From: Acidobacteriota bacterium
GTDB taxonomy: Bacteria > Acidobacteriota > Terriglobia > Acidiferrales > UBA7541
Direction: 5' to 3'
NCBI GenBank assembly: GCA_027307115.1
Contig: DAHUXN010000028.1
Location: 62,001-126,000 of the forward strand
DNA length: 64,000 nt
The notes beneath the pieces are model-generated. The model made no database searches and was not told the DNA's origin. It worked only from the letters and a program-made list of their open reading frames with translations. Of the stretch, positions 17,258 to 26,588 are shown piece by piece (the first letter of the stretch is position 1; each line of letters begins with the position of its first letter). The position numbers and the translations under genes are program-made.

Positions 17258-18692
17258 TTTGCTGTTCACGTTGCTGTTCGTGGCGCTGCCAACTTCCGCC
17301 GCGCGGCGGCCACGCTACGGTGGCACGCTAACCGTCGATTTGCAGGGCCGCGCCACTTCGCTTGATCCCGCGCAGAAGCAGGGAAGCGTCGCCGATCAGA
17401 TTGCGCAAGAACGTCTCCTGGAATTGGTCGCCGACCGATTGGTCATGCTGGACCAGTTCGGACGACCGAAGCCTGCGCTGGCGCTTTCCTGGCAACACGA
17501 CGGCAAATTCACGCGCTGGAATTTTCGTCTTCGCCCAAACATTGAATTTCAGGACGCCTCACCCTTCACACCCGACTCTGCCGCAACTTCGCTGCAAGCG
17601 ATGAACCCCAAGTGGCACGTCGGCGTTGCGAGCGATTCCGTCGTCGTCGAATCCGATTCGCCTTTGCCAGACTTGCTTTACGTTCTCGCGGAATCGCGAA
17701 ATTCAATTTTGCTCCGCAAGCCTACGGACGTAATTGTCGGCACCGGGCCATTTCATCTGACCACGTGGGAAGCTGGCCGCCATGCCGTGTTCGCGGCAAA
17801 CGACGATTACTGGGGTGGCCGGCCGTTCGTCGATGGCATTGACGTGCAAATGGGCCGCACAGTGCGCGAACGTATGATCGATCTCGATCTCGGCAAGGCT
17901 GACATCGCCGACGTCGCGCCCGATCGCGCCCGCATCGACGCCTCGCGAGGCGTGAGAATTTCCGCATCGGATCCTGCGGAATTAGTCGCGCTGATTTTTT
18001 CGCCTTCCAGTACGCGCGCAGAAGACGTTCGCATCCGCCAGGCGCTTTCGCCTGCTATCGACCGGCCCTCGCTTGTTGATTTCATTTTACAACAAGAGGG
18101 TGCGCCGGCTGGAGCGCTCTTGCCGCAATGGTCCTCAGGCTACGAATTCCTTTTTTCAACGGCAGCGGATATTGCAGCCGCGCGCCAGCTCGCTTCACAA
18201 ATCTCTTCCGGCCCCGCGCTGAAGCTAGGCTATGATTCCGCCGACCCTATCGAACGCATGATCGCCGAACGCATCGTCGTAAACGCGCAAGCTGCGGGGA
18301 TTCCAATTTCCATGCGAGCCATCGCCGCCGGTTTGCCGGGCGGCACTGCAAATCGCGCGACGAATCGCGCGGCCAGTGTTCCGGAATACGACGCGCGCAT
18401 CGTGCGCCTTCCCATGTCTTCGCCTGCACCCGGAGTGGCGCTCGGAGATTTCCTGCAAACCGTTGCGCAACTCGCGGATTTTGATTCTTCACTGACTGCG
18501 CCGCTCAACGATCCCGCGAATTCCGAACAATTATATTCACGCGAACGCGCCGTGGTGGACACGTACGAGATCATTCCTCTCGTGTATGTTCCGGAAGTTG
18601 TGGGTTTAAGCGCCCGCGTTCGCGATTGGATACCGGCGCGTTGGGGGAAGTGGCATCTCGCGGACATCTGGCTCGACGGAGCATCGCAATGA
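17220..18692 (+). CDS. Extracellular solute-binding protein, family 5 (DppA/OppA-like)
   Basis: 490 residues. A signal peptide (about 1-28, ending PTSAAR) precedes RPRYGGTLTVDL, the usual start of family 5 binding proteins; the central IVGTGPFHLTTWEAGRHAVF and DDYWGGRPFVDGI are characteristic. Relatives bind peptides, nickel or sugars for ABC importers, but no permease or ATPase gene is nearby. Instead the gene is embedded between an exported protein (38-bp overlap) and a histidine kinase (4-bp ATGA overlap). It may therefore present a ligand to the kinase rather than to a transporter (inference). Start: ATG at 17220, with AGGA six bases upstream, inside the previous gene. Confidence 0.85.
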   Translation: MRRTSSARSTTSSLLFTLLFVALPTSAARRPRYGGTLTVDLQGRATSLDPAQKQGSVADQIAQERLLELVADRLVMLDQFGRPKPALALSWQHDGKFTRWNFRLRPNIEFQDASPFTPDSAATSLQAMNPKWHVGVASDSVVVESDSPLPDLLYVLAESRNSILLRKPTDVIVGTGPFHLTTWEAGRHAVFAANDDYWGGRPFVDGIDVQMGRTVRERMIDLDLGKADIADVAPDRARIDASRGVRISASDPAELVALIFSPSSTRAEDVRIRQALSPAIDRPSLVDFILQQEGAPAGALLPQWSSGYEFLFSTAADIAAARQLASQISSGPALKLGYDSADPIERMIAERIVVNAQAAGIPISMRAIAAGLPGGTANRATNRAASVPEYDARIVRLPMSSPAPGVALGDFLQTVAQLADFDSSLTAPLNDPANSEQLYSRERAVVDTYEIIPLVYVPEVVGLSARVRDWIPARWGKWHLADIWLDGASQ

Positions 18693-20545
18693 GTTTTCGC
18701 GTGAAGATGTTCGTGCTGTTCCCGCTCGTGGTCGTCGCGGCCGTGGCAATCGTCGGCGTGGGGGTTACCGTATTCACGCGCCGTGCGTTCGAGCGTGTTG
18801 ATGCATCCCACACGGACGCGATCGTGTCGCAATTTCAGCGCGAGTTTGCGAACCAGGGACAACAGATCGTTCGCGGCGTTCAGGACATCTCAGGTTCTGA
18901 AGCGACCCTGAACATGGCCATTCATCTCAATGCTCGCGATATTGATCCGTCCGCATACGGGCACGACGCCGTCAGCGTCGCTTCGGATCACCATTTCGAT
19001 TTCCTTGAATTCGCAGGGAACGACGGAAGCATTATTTCTTCGATGCAGTGGCCTGCACGCTTCGGTTATAAAGAAGACTGGCTGCTTCAAAAAACCGATT
19101 GGTCCGCGCGCGGCGCCTTTCTGCAAAAAGTGGACACACCGGACGGCCCTGAACTCGGGCTGATCGCCGTCTCAGTGCTCCCCGTCGCTGGCTCGAGTCT
19201 GTACACCGCCGGAGGCGAACGGCTCGACAAATCCTTCTTGTCTTCCCTCAGTTTGCCGCCGGGAATGCGCGCGCTGCTTTACGTCAATCTCGATGCGAAT
19301 TTTTCCTCGCAAAACTTGAGTGCCGTGGATGGTCCGGTTGCGCAGGCGGATCGTCTCGCGCCGCTCGTGGCCCGTGAGCTTCAGCAGCCCGGCGAAATTA
19401 CGGCGACGATCCGGTGGACGCGCGATGCCGCAAACGATGAAGTTTTTCATTTGCTCCCGCTGCTTGGCCCCGACAAAAATCTCCTCGGCGTGTTGTTTGT
19501 CGGCAGTTCGCGCCACGATTTGGTTTTGCTCGAACGCGGCATTCGAAGCCTGGCTCTGCTCGTCGGTGGCATCGCGCTCGCACTCGGAATCCTGCTGAGT
19601 TGGTGGGCCGCCGTGCGCGTCACGCGGCCGGTTGGCAAGCTCGTCGAGGGGGCGAAAGAAGTCGCCTCCGGAAATTGGGATGCGCGCGTCGAGATTCATT
19701 CACGCGACGAAATCGGCGCGCTCGCCGGGGCGTTCAATCAAATGACTGGACAACTCGCCGAACAACGCGAGCGCCTGATTCAAACCGAACGCGTCGCCGC
19801 ATGGCGCGAACTGGCGCGCCGGCTCGCGCACGAACTGAAGAATCCTCTATTCCCGCTGCAAATCACGGTTGAGAATCTTCAGCGTGCGCGCAGGCAAAAC
19901 GCGAATGACTTTGACGAGATCTTCCGCGAATCCACGGACACGCTTCTTGCTGAGATTCAAAATTTGAAAACGATTGTCAACCGTTTCAGCGATTTCGCGA
20001 AAATGCCGCGTCCCGAATTGCATTCGCTGGACGTGAACGAAATGGTCCGCGGCGTTACGCGCCTTTTTGAACCGCGCTTCATCGCGCCCGGCGAGCCAAA
20101 AATTACCACCGAACTGCATCTCGATGAAAAACTTCCCGTGATTCAAGCCGACAGCACGCTTCTTCACCGCGCCATTGGCAACCTCGTCCTCAACGCCATC
20201 GACGCTATGCCCAATGGCGGAAAACTTACGCTGTGCACGGTGGCGCATGACGGCGGTGTGCGCCTGGAAATCTCCGACACGGGCGCCGGGCTCACTCGCG
20301 AAGAATGCGAGCGCCTTTTCACGCCGTATTACACAACGAAGCTGCACGGCACGGGCCTCGGCCTCGCCATTGTGCAATCGGTTGTCAGCGATCATGGAGG
20401 ACGGATTTCCGTGATGAGCGAGCCGGGACGCGGCACAACGTTTCGCATCGAACTTCTCGAGCGCCCGCCGAATGTGGTCTCCATCGAGTCCGCGTCCGTC
20501 AAAAGTGAACAGTCGCCGGAACCAATGATGGAACGCAAGGCATGA
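18689..20545 (+). CDS. Membrane histidine kinase with large sensor domain (NtrY-like)
   Basis: 618 residues from the ATG at 18689, which overlaps the previous stop in ATGA. TM1 (about 7-30) and TM2 (about 286-310) flank a 255-residue extracytoplasmic domain, possibly of Cache type. A HAMP domain follows (about 306-358), then HisKA with H381 in LAHELKNPL, and an ATPase domain with LNAIDAMPNGG, DTGAGL and TGLGLAIVQS. The H-box ELKNPLFPLQ and the pairing with a NtrX-like activator resemble NtrY systems, but there is no PAS domain. Overlap with the binding-protein gene implies coupled translation and probably a shared signal. Confidence 0.88.
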   Translation: MSFRVKMFVLFPLVVVAAVAIVGVGVTVFTRRAFERVDASHTDAIVSQFQREFANQGQQIVRGVQDISGSEATLNMAIHLNARDIDPSAYGHDAVSVASDHHFDFLEFAGNDGSIISSMQWPARFGYKEDWLLQKTDWSARGAFLQKVDTPDGPELGLIAVSVLPVAGSSLYTAGGERLDKSFLSSLSLPPGMRALLYVNLDANFSSQNLSAVDGPVAQADRLAPLVARELQQPGEITATIRWTRDAANDEVFHLLPLLGPDKNLLGVLFVGSSRHDLVLLERGIRSLALLVGGIALALGILLSWWAAVRVTRPVGKLVEGAKEVASGNWDARVEIHSRDEIGALAGAFNQMTGQLAEQRERLIQTERVAAWRELARRLAHELKNPLFPLQITVENLQRARRQNANDFDEIFRESTDTLLAEIQNLKTIVNRFSDFAKMPRPELHSLDVNEMVRGVTRLFEPRFIAPGEPKITTELHLDEKLPVIQADSTLLHRAIGNLVLNAIDAMPNGGKLTLCTVAHDGGVRLEISDTGAGLTREECERLFTPYYTTKLHGTGLGLAIVQSVVSDHGGRISVMSEPGRGTTFRIELLERPPNVVSIESASVKSEQSPEPMMERKA

Positions 20546-20546
20546 T

Positions 20547-21950
20547 TTGATCGTGGCCAAAGCCAACATTCTGATCATCGACGACGATGCGAACACGCTC
20601 GCTTCTCTCTCCCGCGCGTTTCGATTGTCCGGTCACGAAGCGACGGTCTGCGACAATGCTGCCCGCGCTCTCGAACTTGCACGCGACGGCCATTTCGATT
20701 TGATTCTTTCCGATGTGGTGATGCCGGGCAAAGACGGCATCGCGCTGCTCGAAGAAATAAGGACTGCGGGCATCGCGTCTCCCGTCGTAATGATGTCGGG
20801 GCAGGCAACGATTGAAATGGCGGTGCGCGCCACGCGCCTGGGCGCCGCCGACTTCCTTGAAAAGCCCATCTCGACTGAAAAACTCCTCCTCACCGTCGAA
20901 AACGCGCTAAAGCTCGCGCGGCTCGAAGAAGAGAATCGCGATTTACGCCGCCGCGTCGGCCGCCATCAGCTTGTGTGGGCCAGTCCGGCGATGAAGGCGC
21001 TGATGGCGGAAGTCGAGCGCGTCGCCGCGAGCGAAACGCGCGTTTGCATTCGCGGAGAGACGGGCACCGGCAAGGAACTCGTCGCGCGCACGCTGCACGA
21101 AAAAAGTCCGCGCAAAAGCGGCCCATTCATCACCCTCAATTGCGCCGCGGTTCCGGCCGAGTTGATGGAATCGGAGCTCTTCGGCCACGAAAAGGGAGCC
21201 TTCACGGGCGCTGCGTCGCGGCATACGGGCAAATTCGAGCAGGCTCACCACGGCACGCTTTTCCTCGACGAAATCGGGGACATGCCGCTGGCGATGCAAG
21301 CGAAACTTTTGCGCGTTCTCGAAGAAGGCGAAATCGAGCGCGTTGGCGGCGACCGCCCGATTCCGGTCAACGTGCGCGTGGTGGTCGCGACGCATCGCAA
21401 TCTCGAAGAACAGGTCCGCCGCAATACGTTTCGCCAGGACCTATATCACCGGATTTTTGTTTTTCCCATTGTGTTGCCGCCGTTGCGCGAACGTCTGGAA
21501 GATATTCCCGTGCTCACGGAACATTTTGCGCGCCAGGTCGCGGAACAAAATGGCTGGAAGGCAAAGAAATTCTCCACGGAGGCCATTGCAGAATTGTCGC
21601 GCTACTCGTGGCCTGGAAATGTTCGCGAATTGCGTAACGTAGTCGAACGCGTGCTGCTGCTGGCGACGGAAAACGAAGTGGACGCTGCGGCGATACGCAT
21701 GGCGCTGCCGCGCGCCGAATCCATAAACGGCATTGCCGAATCAGGCGCTCCGGGAGCCGCCACTGGCGCAATGGCCGAGCGCGTCGAAGCCTTCGAGCGC
21801 GACACAATTCTCAGCGAGCTCAAGCGCCACCACAACCACATGACCAACACCGCGAAAGCCCTCGGCCTCGAACGCAGCCACCTCTACAAAAAATGCCAGC
21901 ACCTCGGCATCGATCTCCGCTCCATTCGCAAAGAGGAAGACGACGAGTAG
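20547..21950 (+). CDS. NtrC-family sigma54-dependent response regulator (NtrX-like)
   Basis: 467 residues: receiver (about 7-120, phospho-acceptor D56), AAA+ ATPase with Walker A GETGTGKE, the sigma54-contacting loop EKGAFTGA and Walker B LFLDEIGDM, then a C-terminal Fis-type helix-turn-helix (TAKALGLERSHLYKKCQHLG). It activates sigma54 promoters when phosphorylated, presumably by the kinase encoded 1 bp upstream. The first codon could be TTG at 20547 or GTG at 20553; an AAGG in the preceding gene fits the TTG better. Its target promoter is not obvious within the operon. Confidence 0.93.
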   Translation: MIVAKANILIIDDDANTLASLSRAFRLSGHEATVCDNAARALELARDGHFDLILSDVVMPGKDGIALLEEIRTAGIASPVVMMSGQATIEMAVRATRLGAADFLEKPISTEKLLLTVENALKLARLEEENRDLRRRVGRHQLVWASPAMKALMAEVERVAASETRVCIRGETGTGKELVARTLHEKSPRKSGPFITLNCAAVPAELMESELFGHEKGAFTGAASRHTGKFEQAHHGTLFLDEIGDMPLAMQAKLLRVLEEGEIERVGGDRPIPVNVRVVVATHRNLEEQVRRNTFRQDLYHRIFVFPIVLPPLRERLEDIPVLTEHFARQVAEQNGWKAKKFSTEAIAELSRYSWPGNVRELRNVVERVLLLATENEVDAAAIRMALPRAESINGIAESGAPGAATGAMAERVEAFERDTILSELKRHHNHMTNTAKALGLERSHLYKKCQHLGIDLRSIRKEEDDE

Positions 21951-21996
21951 TTCCGGGCGCGCATCACCTGACGGGTTGCCGAGAAACTCCAGTTTT

Positions 21997-22031
21997 TGTC
22001 ATTCCGAAGAGCTAGGCAACGAAGAATCTGC
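21997..22031 (+). repeat. Dispersed 35-bp repeat, copy 1 (TGTCAT...GAATCTGC)
   Basis: This 35-bp element has the same length and the same ends (TGTCAT and ATCTGC) as the one at 44818-44852, with 25 of 35 positions identical. It lies in the convergent gap after the NtrC gene and overlaps the last codons of the minus-strand gene 21999-22667, whose stop codon it supplies. Confidence 0.5.
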
Positions 22032-22667
22032 ATCTTCCTTTGGCCCGGGACCTTCCGGCCCTCGAAACAGTTTCGCTAGAACAAAGTGCGTAGGCAGATA
22101 AATCACGATGACCACGCCGATCCACATCAGCACCACGTGCGCGGCGGCGGGTCCCCACGCGCGATGTAGAATCGGGTCACGGAATGCATAGTTGATATTG
22201 AGCGCCGGATCCGTCGAGCGCGCTACGACGATGGCATCCGCCGCAATCGCGGCTTGCAGCAACCAGCCTCGACGGTCATAGCCAACCCGCGCCAGCGACC
22301 ACAGCAGCAGAATCGGCCACACGATGTGAAATACCGACAAAAGACGCACCCACAGCGGGTAGTGCGCGTCCCACATGTACTCGGTGCCGCCAATCAGATG
22401 ATGTCCGCTGAAAAATCGCCACGCCGCGTCGAGGTCCCAGAGCAGATCCACCACAATCGACGAAACTGCCTGGCTCGAAAGCAGCAGCGAATTGCTCCAC
22501 CACAGGCCCGCGCACGTAAGGATCACCGCAATATCGCAAAGATGGACGAAATTCTGTGCGCCCCAGTAACGCCAATAGGTGGGAATCCATACAGCGAGCC
22601 AGATCAAACCGCCCCAGCGCAGCCATTTCGGGATTTTCGGATTCGTCACGGGCGCGCGCAGCCACAT
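21999..22667 (-). CDS. Integral membrane protein of unknown function
   Basis: 222 residues with about six hydrophobic helices and many tryptophans (for example IWLAVWIPTYWRYWG and AHYPLWVRLLSVFHIVWP). Short conserved-looking polar motifs, including NFVHLCD and a D-L-D-A-A-W segment, sit at helix ends, but I cannot assign a family. It is a single gene, convergent with the sigma54 activator and divergent from the polysaccharide deacetylase gene, with 89 bp between the two start codons. The last ten codons overlap a dispersed 35-bp repeat, so the C-terminus may have been altered by insertion of that element. Confidence 0.7.
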   Translation of the reverse strand: MWLRAPVTNPKIPKWLRWGGLIWLAVWIPTYWRYWGAQNFVHLCDIAVILTCAGLWWSNSLLLSSQAVSSIVVDLLWDLDAAWRFFSGHHLIGGTEYMWDAHYPLWVRLLSVFHIVWPILLLWSLARVGYDRRGWLLQAAIAADAIVVARSTDPALNINYAFRDPILHRAWGPAAAHVVLMWIGVVIVIYLPTHFVLAKLFRGPEGPGPKEDADSSLPSSSE

Positions 22668-22756
22668 CGCGCCGTATCGTATCAGAGTTGGAATACATTG
22701 GCGCGGCGCGCAGAAAAGTTACGCGCGTGCAGCGCATTGCGTGAGAAAATGCGCGT

Positions 22757-23503
22757 GTGAATCCGTGGGCGACAGCGGGTGCGGTAGTGTTTGGCGGCGC
22801 GGCAATTGGAGCGTGGGGCGCCGTGTATCCGCGCTCGCAATTATTTGGGCGCACGGTGTGCAATACAGGCGATGCGTCAACGGTGGCGCTCACGTTCGAC
22901 GACGGCCCGAATCCAAAGGCCACGCCGGCGCTGCTCGATTTGCTGGACGCCCACGGCGCGCGCGCCACGTTTTTTCTGATCGGCCGGCACGTGCGCGCGT
23001 TTCCCGCACTGGCGCGGGAGATCGCCGCGCGCGGACACGCGATTGGCAATCACACGGAGACGCATCCCAGCTTGATCCTTCTCTCTCGCGCCAATCTGCG
23101 TGAAGAGTTGAATGGTTGTCGTGAAGCGATCCTTTCGGCCGTTGACGGCGCCGAAGTGCTCTGGATGCGCCCGCCGTTTGGTTTTCGCGGCCCGCAACTT
23201 GACAGCGTGGTGCGCCAGCTTGGCTACTCAGGCGTTGCGATGTGGTCGAAATGGGCCTGGGACTGGAAGCCGCAGCCCGCACAGCCGGTGATTCATCGCT
23301 TGCGGCGAGTCACAGGTGGCGATATTGTGCTTTTGCACGACGGCGACCATCGTTTGCTCGAAGGAGACCGCCGCCACACCGTTGCGGCGCTTGCGCACTG
23401 GTTGCCGCGATGGAAAGATTCGGGAATGCGTTTTGTGACTCTCGATGCCATCGCCACCATAGCGCCGGCAAATTCGCCGGCCGCGGCGCGCGGAAAAACC
23501 TAG
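22757..23503 (+). CDS. Polysaccharide deacetylase (NodB/PgdA family)
   Basis: 248 residues from a GTG start. A short hydrophobic N-terminus (about 6-22) suggests membrane anchoring or export. The NodB domain carries TFDDGPNP (catalytic and metal-binding D48/D49) and the zinc motif H99-x3-H103 in GNHTETHP; RPPFGFRGP and IVLLHDGDH supply the later active-site motifs. It should remove acetyl groups from N-acetylhexosamine polymers such as peptidoglycan or an exopolysaccharide. It is followed after 13 bp by a small zinc-ribbon gene. Confidence 0.9.
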   Translation: MNPWATAGAVVFGGAAIGAWGAVYPRSQLFGRTVCNTGDASTVALTFDDGPNPKATPALLDLLDAHGARATFFLIGRHVRAFPALAREIAARGHAIGNHTETHPSLILLSRANLREELNGCREAILSAVDGAEVLWMRPPFGFRGPQLDSVVRQLGYSGVAMWSKWAWDWKPQPAQPVIHRLRRVTGGDIVLLHDGDHRLLEGDRRHTVAALAHWLPRWKDSGMRFVTLDAIATIAPANSPAAARGKT

Positions 23504-23516
23504 TCGGGAAGGTCCA

Positions 23517-23786
23517 ATGGACGACAGAAAATTTTACGACGAGAAGGATGAAACCAAACAGATTCCGCTGACGTGTCCGCATTGCCGCCAGGAAAATACT
23601 TACCCGATCCGCTGGAAAGTTCGCACGAAAAAAGTGGAGCTGCCGCGCGGGTCGAATGAAGAAGATCGCGCCCATTTCGCAAAGGCGCGCTCGTACATGG
23701 TTCGTGTCGACGACATGACCGCGTGCCGGAATATTCGCTGCCGCAAACGTTTCGATCTAACCGGGCAAACGGTCATTTTGACTTAG
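23517..23786 (+). CDS. Small zinc-ribbon-like protein, unknown function
   Basis: 89 residues. A CPHC pair (C20, C23) and a CRNIRC pair (C70, C75) would make a split four-Cys zinc site. The rest is charged and likely cytoplasmic. GGGAAGG lies just upstream of the ATG, and the gene follows the deacetylase by only 13 bp, so it is probably co-transcribed. I do not recognise a named family. Confidence 0.65.
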   Translation: MDDRKFYDEKDETKQIPLTCPHCRQENTYPIRWKVRTKKVELPRGSNEEDRAHFAKARSYMVRVDDMTACRNIRCRKRFDLTGQTVILT

Positions 23787-23802
23787 CGTCCACCGTGCAG
23801 CG

Positions 23803-24003
23803 CTAAATCTCCGGATACAAATCGAAGAACGCGTCCAGCGATTGCTTTAGCGTTTTCTCGATTTCTTCTCTGCTGCCTTCGATCAAATGCATCGTGATGC
23901 GCCCACTGCGGCCGTTTTTAAGTTGCACGGTTGCTTCGCCCACCGAGTCGAGTTCCGTCGCCGGGAAAAGCCTCATGCCGTACACCAACGCCAAATCCGC
24001 CAT
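23803..24003 (-). CDS. Small conserved-looking protein, unknown function
   Basis: 66 residues. A strong GAGGAGGG lies a few bases before the ATG at 24003, which is the main argument for a real gene. The sequence reads as two beta strands (ATVQLKNGRSGRITMHLI) followed by a helix (REEIEKTLKQSLDAFF), with no hydrophobic segment. It stands alone, convergent with the zinc-ribbon gene and divergent from the glycine-zipper gene. Confidence 0.6.
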   Translation of the reverse strand: MADLALVYGMRLFPATELDSVGEATVQLKNGRSGRITMHLIEGSREEIEKTLKQSLDAFFDLYPEI

Positions 24004-24237
24004 CCGACCCTCCTCACTTCGCGTTCAAGTGACAGCGTAAGCGGCGCCGCCGCCCCAGTCAAACGGCGAACGCATCGAAACTGAGAAGGAAGGTCTTGTA
24101 CCGAAGGATCACAACTCAAAGAAGAAGCCTCGCCGCATGGCGGAGCAGACTGCGGCAATTGACACAAGAGCGTCTTCGGGGGCATCCTGAACGTAAAGCC
24201 GAGCATCGGATAGTGAGCTCCGGTGGAGGTGGCCTCG

Positions 24238-25074
24238 ATGAAGCTGCGTTTCGTGGATACCGCTGCGTTGATCATTCTCGCGCTCGCGATTGCTCCCGTC
24301 CTGCGTGCACAATCCGCGAATCCCCCGGCGACGCCAGCCCAGTCTGCTGCGCCTGCGAACGCATCGCCCGCTCAACCTTCATCCACGGCGGCATCTCCCG
24401 CAGCGGTTGCGCCCCTGCCAAAATATTTTGAAGTGCCTTCCGGGACGCGCCTTCCCCTTGTACTGCACAACGCCATATCAACGCGCAGTGCGCGGCCCGG
24501 CGACCCGGTGTATCTCGAAACGCTTTTCCCTATTGTCATCGACAGCCGCATTCTGATTCCCGCGGGTTCGTACGTCAGCGGTGAAGTCACGGAAGCCAAA
24601 CGTCCCGGACGCATTCACGGACGCGGCGAAATCAAAATCAAACTCGACAGTCTAATTCTTCCCAATGGCTACCAGGCCAGTTTCAACGCTTCGCCGACCG
24701 ATGCGGGGACTGGCGGCAACGAATCTGTCGGCAAAGAAGGCGCGATTCAAGGCGATTCAAATAAATCTGCGGATGCAGGCACTGTCCTGGAAACAACCGC
24801 GGCTGGCGCTGGCCTTGGTGGGATTGTGGGCCAGAGCGCAAGAGGTGCGGGAATTGGCGCTGGCGCTGGCGCGGCGGCGGGTCTTCTTGCTGTGCTTCCC
24901 ACGCGCGGACCGGAAGCGGAACTGCCACGCGGCACGACTTTGGATGTTGTCATGAACCGCCCGCTTTACTTGCTTTCGAGCAAAGCGAACTTCACGAGTC
25001 CCGGACAATCCTCAACGCTCGCCGGTCCGCCGAATCGCGAACCGCAGCGCCGCGCTGGCATAATCCCTTACTAG
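24238..25074 (+). CDS. Exported glycine-zipper protein (paralogue of 30771-31442)
   Basis: 278 residues from the ATG at 24238, with GGAGG eight bases upstream. It has a signal peptide (ending VLRAQSA), an Ala/Pro-rich linker (about 20-60), and a beta domain beginning EVPSGTRLPLVLHNAISTRSARPGDPV (about 65-150). A Gly/Ala zipper follows (about 195-225: GAGLGGIVG and GAGIGAGAGAAAGLL), then a short beta segment. The beta-domain, Gly-zipper and final-strand order recurs in the lipoprotein at 30771-31442, so the two are paralogues. An outer-envelope structural role is plausible; the function is unknown. Confidence 0.75.
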   Translation: MKLRFVDTAALIILALAIAPVLRAQSANPPATPAQSAAPANASPAQPSSTAASPAAVAPLPKYFEVPSGTRLPLVLHNAISTRSARPGDPVYLETLFPIVIDSRILIPAGSYVSGEVTEAKRPGRIHGRGEIKIKLDSLILPNGYQASFNASPTDAGTGGNESVGKEGAIQGDSNKSADAGTVLETTAAGAGLGGIVGQSARGAGIGAGAGAAAGLLAVLPTRGPEAELPRGTTLDVVMNRPLYLLSSKANFTSPGQSSTLAGPPNREPQRRAGIIPY

Positions 25075-25354
25075 ATTACGCGTGTCTTTGTAGCGCGTGT
25101 CCCGCTAGCGTTTTTGCTGGCTGACATGAGGCATCGAGCCATCTGCATTGGCATTTGCCGTTTGGCGCCGCGGCAATTCATCCCCGCCATTTGGGCGCCG
25201 CTTCTAGTCGGCTTCAGCCCCGAGGCGCCTCGTGGCGCCGAAGACCATATATCCCGAATTTCGAAAACGCAGCATGTTCCTCGCTCGTGTTGTAATTATT
25301 TCTATTAACTTTTTGAACAACCAAGCTGACAGGTCTGTCTAGTATAAGCCCTTT
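25075..25354 (+). other. Convergent intergenic region without a recognised gene
   Basis: Between the converging glycine-zipper and thiO genes I see no coding sequence. It contains short GC-rich dyads (a perfect GAGGCGCCTC near 25223 and GACAG-GT-CTGTC near 25330) but no clear hairpin with a U-tract. Confidence 0.4.
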
Positions 25355-26548
25355 CTAAAAGTGCCCCTTTTTCGGCCCCTCACCGGCTGTAAACGCGTCG
25401 CTTGCCGCCGCGAATCGCAGTGGGCTGAAAGGTTCGAACCACGCCGAAGGTTTCCCCGTTGTTATCCACTCGGCCAGATATTTCGCCGTCACGGGCGCCA
25501 GGAGCATCCCGTTGCGATAGTGCCCCGTCGCGATGAACAGGCCTTCGACGTTCGTAGGCCCAATAATCGGCAAATGATCGGGCGAGTCAGGCCGCACGCC
25601 GGCCCAGGTTTCCAGAATCGGTGCGCTCGCCAGCCCGGGAGCCATCGTCAACGCTGCGTTGAGAATTTTTTGCACGCCGGCGGCAGTCGTATGCTTTTCG
25701 GCTGCGCCGCTTTCGAGCGTGCTGCCAACGACCGTGCGCCCATCCTCGCGCGGAGCCATGTAACCCAGACTGGAGCGAAGAATTGTTCGCGGCGCGCCGG
25801 AAACTTTGCCGAGTGCAACCATCTGTCCGCGAACGGGAATCGTGGGCGCATGGGATTCCACGCCTCCGATTTCGCCTGAACGCCACCCTGCCGCAATCAC
25901 CGCGTTGTGCGCCGCGATTTTTTCCCCCGTGCGAATTTCAAGCCTCCCTGCGCGATTTCTCTCCGCATCGGCGACAAGCACTCCGCTGCACTGGTTTCGT
26001 TCGACTAAGACGGAAAGCACATCACTGTTGCCGCGCATTTCCACGCCAGTTTTCAACGCTGCGGCAATCGCTACGTGCGTGATCATGCGCGGGTCAAGGT
26101 ACGCTTCGTCTCGAATCCACAGCGTCGCGCGCGTCGCAGAGCCGATGGCAGGCTCGCGGACTTTTGCTTCGGCAAGTGAGATTGCCTCGGCCGCGACGTC
26201 ATGATTCTGGATTTCCTCTACGCGGCGATCGCGCTCTGATTCGTTGTCTGGGTCGAAAAATAATTCCATCGCACCGTTGGGATGGAAGCCGGCGGATTCT
26301 CCCGAGGCCTTTTCAATTGCGGCCGCAAATTCCGGGTAGAGACGGTAACTCTCGCATCCGAGCGCGGCAATACCAAGCGATTCGTGGTCTGGCGCGGGCG
26401 AAATTGTACCGGCTGCCGCCCAAGATGCTTCGCGCCCAGGCTGCTGGCGATCGAGCACGAGCACGGATTGTCCTCGTCGGCGGAGCTCAAACGCGAGCGA
26501 CACTCCGATAATTCCGCCGCCAACGACGACAGTGTCGTACCTTTTCAT
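25355..26548 (-). CDS. thiO: Glycine oxidase ThiO-like FAD-dependent oxidase
   Basis: 397 residues of the DAO/ThiO family. The FAD-binding Rossmann motif is VVVGGGIIGVSLAFEL (about 7-22); the C-terminal GHYRNGMLLAPVTAKYLAEW is the segment typical of ThiO, with the Arg that binds the substrate carboxylate. It oxidises glycine to iminoglycine for the thiazole half of thiamine, or other small amines. No other thiamine gene is nearby, so the thiamine role rests on family resemblance only. Starts at the ATG at 26548; apparently monocistronic. Confidence 0.85.
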   Translation of the reverse strand: MKRYDTVVVGGGIIGVSLAFELRRRGQSVLVLDRQQPGREASWAAAGTISPAPDHESLGIAALGCESYRLYPEFAAAIEKASGESAGFHPNGAMELFFDPDNESERDRRVEEIQNHDVAAEAISLAEAKVREPAIGSATRATLWIRDEAYLDPRMITHVAIAAALKTGVEMRGNSDVLSVLVERNQCSGVLVADAERNRAGRLEIRTGEKIAAHNAVIAAGWRSGEIGGVESHAPTIPVRGQMVALGKVSGAPRTILRSSLGYMAPREDGRTVVGSTLESGAAEKHTTAAGVQKILNAALTMAPGLASAPILETWAGVRPDSPDHLPIIGPTNVEGLFIATGHYRNGMLLAPVTAKYLAEWITTGKPSAWFEPFSPLRFAAASDAFTAGEGPKKGHF

Positions 26549-26588
26549 GGTGCAATCTTACCAATTATTCGTGACGAGTGATGTCGAA

